Part shown: one piece after another, positions 47,362 through 58,548 of the stretch | Layout: every line of letters begins with the position of its first letter | Numbering within the stretch: the first letter of the stretch is position 1 | From: Chrysoperla carnea | Lineage: Eukaryota > Arthropoda > Insecta > Neuroptera > Chrysopidae | DNA: 64,000 bases | Direction: 5' to 3' | NCBI RefSeq assembly: GCF_905475395.1 | Contig: NC_058338.1 | Span: forward strand, 4,403,001-4,467,000 | Position numbers and translations under genes: made by a program | Notes under the pieces: generated by a model | The model's database searches: none | Told to the model about the DNA's origin: nothing | What the model saw: only the letters and a program-made list of their open reading frames with translations

Positions 47362-47469
47362 GTTATAAGGCTAGCATGAGATTATTTAATTTAATGTGAA
47401 TGAATGTGCAACATTTAATTCAATTTGTTTTTTTGAAATATTTAGCTACGACCTTAGCATTCCATAAAA

Positions 47470-49202
47470 ATGGTTTATTTAAAAAATATTTTAATTTGTA
47501 GTTTTGTAATTTTTATTCAAGTTTCTAATGTGATTAATATTGTAAGTGATTTTTTTTTTGTTAGACCTTTTATTGTTAGTGTAAAGAGGCTTTAAACAGT
47601 ATTAATTTACCTGAACGTTCTCGAGAAAGCTGCATCAGAAAATACGGGTTTTGGCAACGGTTTTTATGGTTAGGAACATCAATATCTATTTTCATGTTTT
47701 TAGGGCTATGATGTAGTCATTAAAAGTTTCGATAGAAATGATGGAGAAAATAAAGAAGTTGACATGGATAAAATTAAATTTAAGAAACTAGGCAAGAAAC
47801 ATTTTGTATTGAACGGAACAGTTGTAATTGGAAACTTACCAGCGGATATGCGCGTAAGTGTTCCCAAGAGAAAGTTATCCTATAATGATTCCCTAAGGAA
47901 AAATGTAATTTATAGCAAAACTATTCGAGATATGTTTAACGTCGAAATATGTTTGGTTTCTTTATGCAAGTGTTGCAATATTGGTTTGCCAATTTCAAAA
48001 TTTTTTTTAGAACTTTTCAATATTCTCAAAAGGAACACTGGAGCCTGTGAAAACTAACACAATGCAATTATACGTTGAAATTTGTTTTACCATAGATCAA
48101 AAGCGGTAAAATTAATATAATTGCTACTAAACACAAAATAGCTTATACATCGCCACACGAATATACTGGATGGCTTTAATAGTTCACTTGAAACAACGAC
48201 GGATCATTTTACCCTAAGGGATTATAATATAGCAATTTCTCGTAATAACCAAACATTTTTTTAAAGGCTTATGTATTAACTTGGAAAAGAGTTGGCTCCA
48301 GCTTTATGGAACAACCATATGCATGCATAAAAAATCAAGATGCTTGTGAATTATTTTTGAAAGACACGTATCTGGTTCCTTATCTTCTAAATAGCTCAAA
48401 TATTCCTTACAAATGTCCAATTCCCAAGGTGAGTAATGCTTGGTAATCGATTTTTTCAATATGTGAGTTACTCACCCATAGCTAAAAGCTAATTATCAAC
48501 TTGTCAATTTCTATCCCTTACAGTTTCTGAGAAACTCTAGAAAATCCGAACGGCGCATTATAGCGTATATAACGAGATTATCAGAGCTTTTCTCTTGCAA
48601 CTATAACAGAAAACAAATGATAGTCATGGGGAATGCCGACACAACGGTGAACGCCGAAATTTTGGAATAACTGTTATTCTAGGATATGGCACGTAAAAAA
48701 TCCATAAACCCTAACTTCTGCCGTACGTGGTAAATCCCTCTCCTTCCCTTCTATCCCGAAAATGGCCGCTCTACCATATACATATTTCCTATGAGAGAAA
48801 ATGCTCCGCATCGACTAAGGGACTAAGGAGCTTCTTTACCACGCGGCTAAAGTTAGATCCTAAAGATTTTTTATATTGGGCAAAAATCGAAATTCGAGTT
48901 ATCAGTTATTTTCTTTGATAATACTAGTACTTGTAGGAAAAACCTACTTTTTAGGGATGTTTCCCTTTCGCGAATACCATAACTTATAAACTAATTCCAA
49001 TAATTTTTATTAATTGCTTAAATTAAAGTAATCTGTTGTAATTTTCCAGGGAACATATGAAGTTAATAACTTCTACCTGAAACCAAATAATTTACCATCT
49101 GTAATCCCACATGGTGATTGGAAGTTCACGTTTCAATGGAGAAAGAATAATGATACATTATTTAGCATAACATATTTTGCTGAGATTGTACCAGTTTACT
49201 AA
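47470..49202 (+). CDS. DUF1091 secreted protein B, second of the trio
   Basis: Exons 47470-47541, 47704-47853, 48267-48428 and 49050-49202, all phase 0, donors GTAAGT, GTAAGT, GTGAGT. The product is 178 residues. Signal peptide MVYLKNILICSFVIFIQVSN. Exon 2 gives GYDVVIKSFDRND and a LNGTVVIGNLPADMR strand pair. Exon 3 has Cys94, Cys101 (NQDACELF) and Cys124 in SSNIPYKCPIPK. Exon 4 begins GTYEVNNFYLKPNNLP and includes HGDW at 149-152, ending EIVPVY. Exons 2 and 3 (50 and 54 codons) match gene C exactly and gene A within one codon. By-eye similarity is closest to gene A. A MITE starts 7 bases after the stop, and no AATAAA was seen before it. The function is inferred only at family level (secreted lipid or chemosensory binding). 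Confidence 0.9.
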
Positions 49203-49209
49203 TACATTT

Positions 49210-49398
49210 TAAGACGGTTCTCTACCCATTTTTCAATGGCGTGAAACTTTATAATTTTTACTCTTAAAAACCGCTTTTCTTTATAAATATTTTTTTCCAT
49301 CGATAAATATTTCAGAGGAATCTTAAGAAAATTATTAAGTTTCACGCCAATCAAATAATGATTTCACGCCATTGAAAAATGTGTAGAGAATCGTCTTA
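49210..49398. mobile_element. MITE immediately downstream of DUF1091 gene B
   Basis: The ends are inverted copies of about 36 bases with two mismatches: TAAGACGGTTCTCTACCC and, from 49398 on the other strand, TAAGACGATTCTCTACAC, each followed by ATTTTTCAATGGCGTGAAA. TA at both outer edges fits a Tc1/mariner-type target duplication. 189 bases, no coding capacity. Confidence 0.85.
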
Positions 49399-50384
49399 GT
49401 AATGACTGTAGGAAATGAAGCATTGAAAGTTGCAATTCTTAGAAAGGGCGTCACCAGCCAATGAACTATATGAGGACAGCCTGAAACCTACAAATTTCGA
49501 ATTATAAGTAAAAAGTTTTAAAGGGTCTTAATTGCTAAGAAAGTCATAAATAATTCTTACGCTTTTCTTTCGCATATGACTTCATTTGAAAGATTTACAG
49601 ATGATACATTTTGTTTAGTTTATTTTTGAGGATTCTTTTAAAATTTGGATAAAGCAATCCTTATAAGTTTTTGAGATTTGAGATTATATTTATTTATTTA
49701 TTTATTGCAAAACGTCCCTCAATAGCTGTTAGATAGGACACGACTGATATTATTACATCATTAATACTTCCATACTAGATTTTTGGTCGAAAACTTATTT
49801 TTAGAGTTGTATTTGGGTTACATGAAGAGTGGAGCGTTTTTTTTTTCATATAATCAATCGATAAGAATATCTGGACAACGTTTACCAAACAGACTAGAAT
49901 ATCCTTTGACAAACTATCCCAGTCAAAACATAGGACGAAAAAAAATGTGGAAATGGTAGTGTTTTAAAATAAAAACTAATTTAACATTAAACTTCCTAAA
50001 CTTACAATTTGATTAATGAAAATGAAAGTTTGAATATGAAATGAAATTTAGAATTGAGTATAATTTTACTTTTTTAAAGCAAGTAAGAGGATTTTGAATC
50101 TCTAGGAGTTGCACCTACTTGGCCTCCCCCTGGTGACGCCCATGATTCTAAGGCACAATATGATTTTTTATGGGACAAGGCTCAAAAGTGCGAAACAAAA
50201 CCACCTTTTTAATGAATATAATTTTGTTCTATGCACTCATATGAACATTTTGAGGCAGGTCCCAAAATAAATCCAGCTTCTAAAAATCTCATTTCTTAGA
50301 TTAAATATTTTGTTGTTAAACAATAAATTGTTGTTATACAATAAATTGTTTTGAATATTATATATATTATGTACACTTATTTTT
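49399..50384. other. Intergenic sequence between the MITE and the 50.4-kb repeats
   Basis: No gene supported. AT-rich with a TATTTATTTATTTATTGC run near 49688. No DUF1091 exon is visible. Confidence 0.4.
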
Positions 50385-51235
50385 TATGTATGTGTAACAT
50401 GTATTTATGTGTAATGTGATAGAATCATCAACACTGTCTATGCATGGTATTTCAACAATTAACTCAGTCAATTGTTTGTTTTCATTTGTTTAATGTATGA
50501 ATTAGTAAATTATTTCTATGGAATTCAAATTATTTATTCTATTTGCTAAGGTATTATTATTTCAATGTCCATTTAAAGCAACACCATTTTCTTTCGAGTT
50601 ATGACAGTATGGATGCGCTGTTTCTGAGATATCGCAATATTTTAATCGATTTTAGTCCGTATCTCAAAAACTATTCGACCAGTCATCAAATGCAAGCGAT
50701 TTTTGCACTTTTTGGGCCAAAATGATCTTATATACTGTGTTTTATCGAAATTGGAGACAAAACAAATTTTTCGATTTTTGGCAATTTTTTTAAGGGGTAC
50801 CCCTTTGAAAAAATCGAGAAAAATGCAAAAAAAAATTTTGTCTTGGAATTTGATGAAACTTGGTGGATGGGGTAATTTTGATCCAAAAAGTATAAAAATC
50901 AGGTTATTTTAATGATTGGATGCGCAGTTTCTGAGATATCGCAATATTTGGATCGATTTTAGTCCGTATCTCAAAAACTATTCGACCAGGCATCAAATGC
51001 TTGCGATTTTTGGACTTTTTGGGTCAAAATTACCTTATATACTGAGTTTTATCGAAATTGGAAACAAAACAAATTTTTCAATTTTTGGCAAATTTTTTAA
51101 GGGGTACCCCTTTGAAAAAATCGAGAAAAACGCAAAAAAAAAATTGTTTTGGAATTTGGTGAAACTTGGTGGGTGGGGTAATTTTGACCCCAAAAAGTAT
51201 AAAAATCAGGTTATTTTAATGATTGGACCTATAGA
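50385..51235 (+). repeat. Dispersed repeat fragment followed by two units of the 307-bp satellite
   Basis: 50385-50495 matches 16020-16145 (GTGTAATGTGATAGAATC, CTATGCATGGTATTTCAAC). Then two satellite units follow: GCGCTGTTTCTGAGATATC at 50614 and GCGCAGTTTCTGAGATATC at 50922 (308-bp period), same orientation as the array at 0.5-1.2 kb. Both arrays break off at a GATTGGA(T/C)CTATAGAAAG junction, so the end point is shared. Confidence 0.88.
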
Positions 51236-51541
51236 AAGTTATAATGTCAGCGAGTATCATGAGCAAAACTTCATTTTCAAAAAAGTTAGAGTTCCCCACC
51301 GAAAAATTAAAATCCATAAAATTGTGAACAAAAGGGAGTGTAAGTGAGGCCTATAACGTGATGATAGTTTTGAGAATGGTCAGTTACGTGCGTGTTTGTA
51401 AAAATTTTAAAATTCATTGAAGTAATTTTTACATGGTTATTTTTTTTATATTTCATTGATATTATTACAACATGAAGCCATGTAATTAATGCAATAGAAT
51501 TCCACAAATTAGTTTAGTTCTTTTAAAACTTGAGCATTAAA

Positions 51542-52888
51542 ATGATTTATTTACGAATTTTTATTTCTAGTTTTATAATTTTAACCCAAATATTTGAAGC
51601 GACCTTGTATGGGGTAAGTATATTAATTTATAAGTTAATTTTAACTTGCTTGTGAACTTTAACTGGAGCTGACTTTAAGGGGGTATTCTGGTCTAGAAGT
51701 CTCAATAGAGAAGTTGCTTTTTTTTTTTTTCGAAATACTTAATTGACCTATATTGCCCATTTATGAAAGCCTCAGTTTTTAAATCTTGAACACGCTAAAT
51801 TGTAGCTTTATATCTCTTTTCGTTTTTGAGTTATCGTGTCCACAGACAAATAGACGGACACACAGACGGACAACCAAAAATGGACTAATTAGGTGATTTT
51901 ATGAACACCTTTACCAAACTTTTTTTGGTCCCTGGTGGAAAAAATATTTGAAGAAAGAATAAGAAATTCTGAAAAAGTCTTAGGAACTTTGAATTTCTCA
52001 ACGTTTTCGGACTAGTCTAATTCAGAGTTATTCAAAGTTCTTAATACTTTTCTAAAATTTCTAAGACTTTTCAGAGTTTCCTAAGACTTATTAAGACTTA
52101 TTCTTTTTTCAAATATTTTTCCACCTGGGGTAGCATCAAAATTTTTAAGCGTTACAAACTTCGGGCTAAGCCTAGTATACCTTAATTTGAATATGTTGGC
52201 TAACATGTAGGGCTAATATGTATATCTCGAACTTTTTTACTAATGCGAAATTATTTTTCAGACATATAACATAAAAGTCAAATCTTTTGAATCTGAAATT
52301 AAGGATGGTATTATCGATACAAAAAAAATGAAATTTATTAAATTAGCTAAGAATGTATTTGTAGTTAATGGTACATTTAAAGTTAATGAAGAAATACCTG
52401 AAGACCTTGCAGTAAGTGTTTAAGACCCGAGCAATCCTTTATAATCTTCATTTCGAAAGTATAAATCAAGAAATTTATATTTTTAAGTTTGCTGTAAAAA
52501 CTGCAAGGCGATATGGTTCGGGCTATGTGGATTATCCAGCAGCATCAATGAGCGGCCATGCTTGTACAGCTTATCATACAGATAAGTTCGTAGTACCATT
52601 TTTTCTAAACCACTCAAATGGCCCTCGTGAGAAGTGTCCATGGCCACCGGTAAAATAGATTTGGCGACGGTTTACCATTAAAACTGGTTTTAGTAATCCA
52701 ATTTGTTTCAATTTCAGGGATCATATGACGTTTATAATTTGACCGTGAACAGGGAGGCATTGCCCCAAAGCATACCATATGGCGATTGGAAGATAACAAT
52801 TCTTTGCACGCTTGTAGATAAAATTATACTGAAATTTATACTTTATGCTATAATTTCACCATTAACCACCGATATTGTTTATGTATAA
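51542..52888 (+). CDS. DUF1091 secreted protein C, third and most diverged of the trio
   Basis: Exons 51542-51613, 52262-52411, 52488-52649 and 52718-52888, phase 0, donors GTAAGT, GTAAGT, GTAAAA. The product is 184 residues. Signal peptide MIYLRIFISSFIILTQIFEA. Exon 2 has TYNIKVKSFESE and FVVNGTFKVNEEIPEDLA. Exon 3 has Cys100 (GHACTAYH) and Cys124 (REKCPWPP, in place of CPIPK). Exon 4 starts GSYDVYNLTV, has YGDW at 149-152, then an unusual hydrophobic C-terminus (IILKFILYAIISPLTTDIVY). That tail is about five residues longer than in gene B and could be a divergent last strand. Intron 1 holds an inverted dispersed repeat with a MITE nested in it. AATAAA lies at 52980-52985, about 92 bases after the stop. 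Confidence 0.87.
51790..52200 (-). repeat. Inverted dispersed repeat split by a nested MITE, in intron 1 of DUF1091 gene C
   Basis: Outer parts (GAGTTATCGTGTCCACAGAC ... GTGATTTTATGAACACC, and AAGCGTTACAAACTTCGGG) are the reverse complement of the repeat at 15640-15860. The repeat is interrupted from 51930 to 52130 by a second element. Confidence 0.8.
51930..52130. mobile_element. MITE nested within the dispersed repeat
   Basis: The left end GGTGGAAAAAATATTTGAAG and the right end, inverted, GGTGGAAAAATATTTGAAAA, each followed by AAAGAATAAG, form arms of about 33 bases. About 200 bases, no coding capacity. It interrupts the host repeat between its ATCACCT and GTAGCATC segments. Confidence 0.8.
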
Positions 52889-53127
52889 TGTGTGCTCTGA
52901 ACTGAAATCAATCCAGCCTACTGGCTCAAAATTGAATTATAAGCATGCTGAAAGTTATGGAAATTTCTAACATTTATTGAATAAAATTGTACAAAAAATG
53001 ATACATTTTATTATGATCACACAGTTTGCTAGCATAAAGTTTAGTCTAAAATTCATTCTAGCATAAAGTTCACTGCTCGAAACAACTTTCTAATTTATGC
53101 TTCTTAAATGATGAGCTTTTATTGAAC

Positions 53128-54320
53128 ACAAGCTGAATACAGAGAATTACAAAATTATTCCTTTTTTGTATCCAATTATTCCATCTGGCAGTCCTGGAGC
53201 AAGCCCCTAAATCAACAGCGAAACCAATGTTTATGAAAAATAATGTGATTGGCAAATTTCATCTATGGGGTATGGGTATGGAAGTTAGCGGACCATGCTC
53301 TAGCATCGCCAAATAGATCCTTGCACTCTATCCCCGCTACGCTTTTCAGTGACTATTATAAACCAACTGATGTACTGAAACCCAGGATTTTCCTAGCGCT
53401 GAGTTTCTTAATTTCTTCTGGTTCGACTATGGCCGAACCAAACCATTACCTTCGCTGCTGTATGAGCGCCGGGCAGTAACAGAGAAAGTGGATCGATGTT
53501 TCTTCTGAATTTTCTCCGCATCTGTCACACGCGTGAGATAGTCTTTTCCAATCTGATGTTGGAACTTGTTCAGGTTATCATACCCTGTGAGTAACTCTAC
53601 GATGACTCTAATATCAGCTCTGTTTAGTTTTTTTTCTAAACCATCCCTGAACTATAACGAACAAAACGAAACAAAAAATTTTGAAAATTGGTCCAGCCGT
53701 TTTTTAGTTTTAGCGAGACTAACACACAACAATTTATTTATATATATACAGATCAATAAATTGAAAAAAAACCCAACTCAACCCACACCCACACCACCAC
53801 CAACACCACCACCACCGACACCACCAACACCACCACCACCAACACCACCACCAACACCACCACCAACACCACCACCAACACCACCATCAACACCACCACC
53901 ACCGACACCAAAACCACCACCACCAACACCACCACCACCACCACCACCACCACCACCACCACCCACACCACCACCCACACCCACACTCAACCCAACCCAA
54001 CCCAACCCAACCCAACCTAACCCAACCTAACCCAACCTAACCCAACCTAACCCAGCCTAACCCAGTCTAACCCAACCTAACCCAACCCAACCCAACCCAA
54101 CTCAACCCAACCAAAAATTACAAAAATTGTGTTTTTTTGAATTTTTTATGATTTTTTCGATTTTTACAAATTGCAAAAAATGTAAAAAAAGTTTTTGTTT
54201 CCGATTTCGATAAAACTAAGTTTATAAGGTAATTTTGACCCGAAAATTACAAAAATCGTGTTTATTTGACCAATAAATGAGTAATTTTCGAGATATTTTA
54301 TGAATCTGACTGTAGAGCCA
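53128..54320 (-). mobile_element. Composite repeat B: second copy of the LINE-Helitron-microsatellite-telomere-like unit
   Basis: It starts with the same CTGAATACAGAGAATTACAA as copy A. 53128-53620 is a longer retrotransposon fragment (minus-strand residues ELLTGYDNLNKFQHQIGK and a CDRCGE...HFLCYC cluster). It contains about 240 bases (around 53230-53466) absent from copy A. 53625-53752 is the Helitron-like 5' end. 53775-53985 is a trinucleotide-type CCACCA/ACACCA array where copy A has CCCACT/CCCACA. 53986-54112 is CCCAACCTAA-type. 54120-54320 is the satellite-related piece. Confidence 0.75.
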
Positions 54321-54519
54321 ACATTTTCATTCCGTTCAGTCTCTGAAATTATTCCGCATTGAATCTAATTATTCCGAAATTGTCCTTTTCATTTCAATAA
54401 CGATTCATTACTGTTTCGGACACACAGTAATAAGTTGGACAAAGACCCAAGATATTTTTTATTCATTTTATTACATTAGTTTTTTAAGAAACTGTCCGAA
54501 ACAAAAGGTAATCAATTTT

Positions 54520-54637
54520 TTTTTCTAAACCATCCCTGAACTATAGCGAACAAAACAAAAAAAATTTGAAAATCGGTCCAGCCGTTTTTGAGTTTTAGCG
54601 AGACTAACGCACAGCAATTTATTTTTATATATACAGA
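54520..54637 (-). mobile_element. Third Helitron-like 5' end
   Basis: On the minus strand from 54637: TCTGTATATATAAAAATAAA, GTTAGTCTCGCTAAAACTC, ACGGCTGGACCGATT, continuing to a T-run near 54520 where similarity to the other two copies ends. It starts with TC after an A, as Helitrons do. 3' end not found. Confidence 0.65.
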
Positions 54638-56421
54638 TTAAATTATTTTTGTCTAACTGAACAACTAAAATAGCTAAACGAAGAAAAAATGAAACTTTAT
54701 AGATAGTAGGCAACGCTTTCATTTAAAATGTAATCAATTTTGCCTATCTCTTTAATAAAACTAACTATTAAATGTTTTTTAGAGAAAAAATTTCCGACAA
54801 TTTTTGTTTGGAACTATTTTTCATAAAGTTGATGGTTTCCGAGATATTAGCCAAAAATCGTTTTTTTATGTATACAAAGTGTTAATTAACGCAACCGTAG
54901 CACGGCGCGTTAGTAGAGTCTTAAACTAGATACCAAAACCTTCCTTTATTTTAGTTTTTTTGTTACCTTTGAAGAAATTCATAAAATCGCTTATTTTCAG
55001 TTTCTTTGAACTGCCAAATATTATTCTGAATTTAAATAGGAACTTTGCGTTTTCTCTTTCAAAATTCGTCCTTGAGTAAATCATAGTCTAGGCCTTTTGA
55101 TAGATCTCTTTCAATAATCATTAGCGAGAGTTTAACCGAGTTAGTTGGAGGCCCCTAGGATATAAAAAGGAAAAAAATAAACGAAATTTAACCGTTTTAA
55201 AATTAACTCTCGAAATCGTTTCCAAATGTCCCGTTCTGTAATTGTTTTTGATCATTTAAAGCTTCTTGAATAGGTATATTATAGGATAGGCATTAAATCA
55301 ATTAATAAAAGTTTTAAAACAATTTTTTATTACATTTTTTTTTTTTTTTTGAAATAACAAAGTCTATCATCACAGCATATACACAAAGATATATTAATTT
55401 TTAATAATAAATAATAATAGTTAAACAAATAACAACATTAATTAACAATTATTTTAAAAAAATTTATAAATCTTGAATTTATTTTTACATGAAGTATTTA
55501 TAATAATAAGTACATTATTTGGCGCGCGTTTTAATTTAATAAAAAAATGTATACTTAAGAAAATATTTTCTGTAAAATATTAGAAATTTTATTTTTATAA
55601 TCGAATATGAAAATCGAAATTTGAATTGAACCATTTTTATGTGGAACTTAGTAGACCATTTCTAAATTTAGGCAATTTGTTACACAAATATGTTAAATAT
55701 AGTATAAAAATGTCTAAAAATGATTATCGTTGTACATTTTTATAAAAAAATATAAGCTATACAGTAAGAGCTTATAAAACCTTCTCACTTCAGAATTTCA
55801 AGAAAATTCATTAAAAACTAGTTGCAAATTTGCTTGGACTATACTATGAAGTTAAATATACAATGCTTGAATACTGTTTAAATAAAAACAATTTAGGAGT
55901 AATCAATATCTGATTAATTACTTAGCAACTATTTCATAACTAAATTTATATAAAAAGGCCTTATTACTATTTTTAATTTTTGGAAATATAGCTTTAAAAA
56001 TATTAGTAATAATGTTAACAGTTTTGTGTGGCAAAATGTTTTCTGCATATGACTTAGCAACAGTTTTAAGTCCGTTATAAAAATTGATCAGTTGCCACTT
56101 TTTCCTAATCCATTTAGGTTCAGCTGTGAAAAATTTGACTGGATGATAGGCATTAAGTAAACGGATCATTTTATTCGTATGAACGTAAATTTCCCAAATA
56201 ACTTATTAGTCGCATAAAGAAATACATTAAATAGCCATTCTAAGGAAGTCTGGAATAGCAGCTCCGATTTCGATGATTTTTTTTAAATGTTTGTTTTTGT
56301 AAATTACTTAAAATCACAATGAAATTGAATTATTTAATTTCAAGAGGGGGAGTAATTTGAAGGGGAAAAGGCATTACACTTACAGTAGATAAATGGTTAC
56401 ACTTACAGTATAAAAGCAATA
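54638..56421. other. Intergenic sequence without a supported gene
   Basis: AT-rich. The minus-strand frame at 55918-56169 (containing WIRKKWQLINFYNGLKTVAK) has no partner exon or known motif and is not annotated. Confidence 0.4.
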
Positions 56422-56880
56422 TCTTAATATATATATTTCTTGTGTGCGTGTGTATGTGACTGAACTCCTCCTAGACGGCTGGACCGATTTCGATGAAATT
56501 TTTTGTGTGAGTTCAAGGGGATTGGAGAATGGTTTAGATTTACCATTCGGTCCACTGCAACTGTTTTTAAGGGTTCCACACCAAAAAAGTTAAATCTCAT
56601 TAAATGGTGGGAGCGCATATAAATCATATCACATTATATTACAACTTACTATGTGTACTATGTATTTTTTATTGTCAATAGGCATTTATTAGAGCCATAT
56701 GCGAGCGCAGCGAGCTCCACTGCCGAAGGCCAGGCCAAAGGTCGAAGCTCAGGCCGGTCCAATAGTTGGGAGTTAAATTGGGGTTTAGCGGGATGAGTGT
56801 AGCAGACAGGCTAAACGTAGTATAGGTATTAATGAATTGTAGTTACGTTTCCACAGGACAACGTCTGTTGGGTCCGCTAG
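56422..56880 (+). mobile_element. Short non-autonomous Helitron (459 bp)
   Basis: It begins TC after an A (56421) and ends CTAG before a T (56881), as expected for insertion between A and T. The 5' part has GACGGCTGGACCGATTTCGA. Near the 3' end CACAGGACAACGTCTGTTGG can form a hairpin (ACA-GAC with GTC-TGT, one bulged base) about ten bases before CTAG. The interior 56690-56770 is GC-rich (GCGAGCGCAGCGAGCTCC). No Rep/helicase coding. Confidence 0.8.
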
Positions 56881-57304
56881 TCCTCTTGAAATTTCATCAT
56901 TTTAGAGATTTAGGCTGGGCATCGATATATCAGTCGGGACATTGCCTTTCCCCCTTCCAGATTATTTCCCCCCTCTGAAAGGTTTCTGATTTTAAATAAT
57001 ATATAAAAAGAAACATTTTTTTAGACCATCAAAATCGGAGCTGTTATTGGGGACTTATTCTGGACAAAGACATTCATTGATGCGACTATATGGCCTTTTA
57101 TAAAAAACATATACAGACCCAAAAAAAATGGAATTTATTTTTGAATGATTGAATAAAAATTCAATATGAAAATTGAAAAATTATTCTTAAAAAAACAGTT
57201 TAAATCTTTGGCTTAATTCTCTATACATGCTTAACTAAGAAGGAACTAAAATATGAATCCAAGAACTTCGGGTTCGAGTCCTGGTTCGAGTGTATTTTTT
57301 TTAT

Positions 57305-57425
57305 GATTACTAGACAAGATATTTGTCAATATTTAGTTTACACTGTATGCATCATATTAAAAACATCAATTATAATCGAAGAGACCATGATATAAATAAA
57401 TATCGTATACATAATTAAAAGTAAA
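57305..57425 (+). repeat. Dispersed repeat, inverted partner of 18711-18835
   Basis: TTACTAGACAAGATATTTGTC through TATCGTATACATAATTAAAA matches the reverse complement of the 18.7-kb block. A tRNA-like B-box sequence GGGTTCGAGTCCTGG sits just upstream at 57271, without a full tRNA fold. Confidence 0.65.
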
Positions 57426-58548
57426 CAACAAAAACGAAAAGTAAAAATATGAATTTTTTTAATCGCGGTAAAATTTGCAAGTCTTATTAGAATTGACAAA
57501 AACTCGGTGACCTCAAACTTTGAGAATTCACAGAATATGTTGCCAAATTCCAATATCTATTAGAAATAATTGTTATTATTATTTTTTTAGATATCCTAAA
57601 AGGATACTTTTCATTAGAGCCTAGCCATTTAGCAAATACATTTTTTTTTAAATTGTAAATTGTAAAACCAAATAAAGCCCCATCGATTTTGCAATGCTTT
57701 TATTTAGTTTAGAAAAATTTAATTTAATTTAGTGACATACTTTATTACACTAAATCATTTTAACAACATATTCAGTTCCTTCTTAAAAAAAATAAAATTA
57801 AAAAGCATATCATATTATTTAAATTTTATTTTAAAATATTTTAATTTATTTAAAATATTTTAAATATTTAAATCGTTTGTAGTCATGGTATTTTTAAAAA
57901 ATATGTTATAATATAAATTAATTAAAAAAATTAATTGTTTTTATAATTGCATTCATGCAAATAAAATTTATAAATTGTTAAATAAATGATTTATTTTTCA
58001 ATGTCACGCCATGCACAAAAAAAATAATATTTAATTTTATGAATTCGTATACTGGAGGATTTTTTTATTCGTATAAAATTTGATATCGTTGATTTAAGGT
58101 TAATAATTTTTCCTAAAAAAATTCAAGAAAAATTCTATCGGATTAATCCAATTTTTAACCGACTTCAAACAAAAAAAGGAGGCGATTCTCAATTCGACTG
58201 CATTCCTACGTGAAATCAATAAACAAAAAAAGAAAATAAGTTTGTCTGAAAATAAACTTTCGTAAACGCTTCAACTCTCGTACTGTATTAATAAAAATCG
58301 ATAAAACATGGAAACATAACTCGAACATGAAAAAATGACAATTTATAATAACTAAAAATAATTTCTTTGTTTATATTTATAGAAATTTTTCTTAATAAAA
58401 AAAAAAGGAAAATATAATTTAAACTTCCTTGATAGTGTGGTGAGAATTATTTGTTTATGAATTGACCAAAAATAGACAGAAATATTATTTGTCATAAAGA
58501 AAGCTGGTATCACTATTTTTGTCTATTATTGCAGTTAGTACTAGAGTA
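57426..58548. other. Intergenic sequence with one known-type repeat phrase
   Basis: Very AT-rich. 58159-58205 reads AACCGACTTCAAACAAAAAA then GGAGGCGATTCTCAATTCGA, a phrase I know from dispersed insect repeats. Element borders are not visible. Confidence 0.45.

Noticed and set aside
53566-54030. 154-residue Pro-rich frame and the Val/Gly-rich frames opposite
   Set aside because: Translation of the CCACCA/ACACCA array and flanking repeat; not a gene.
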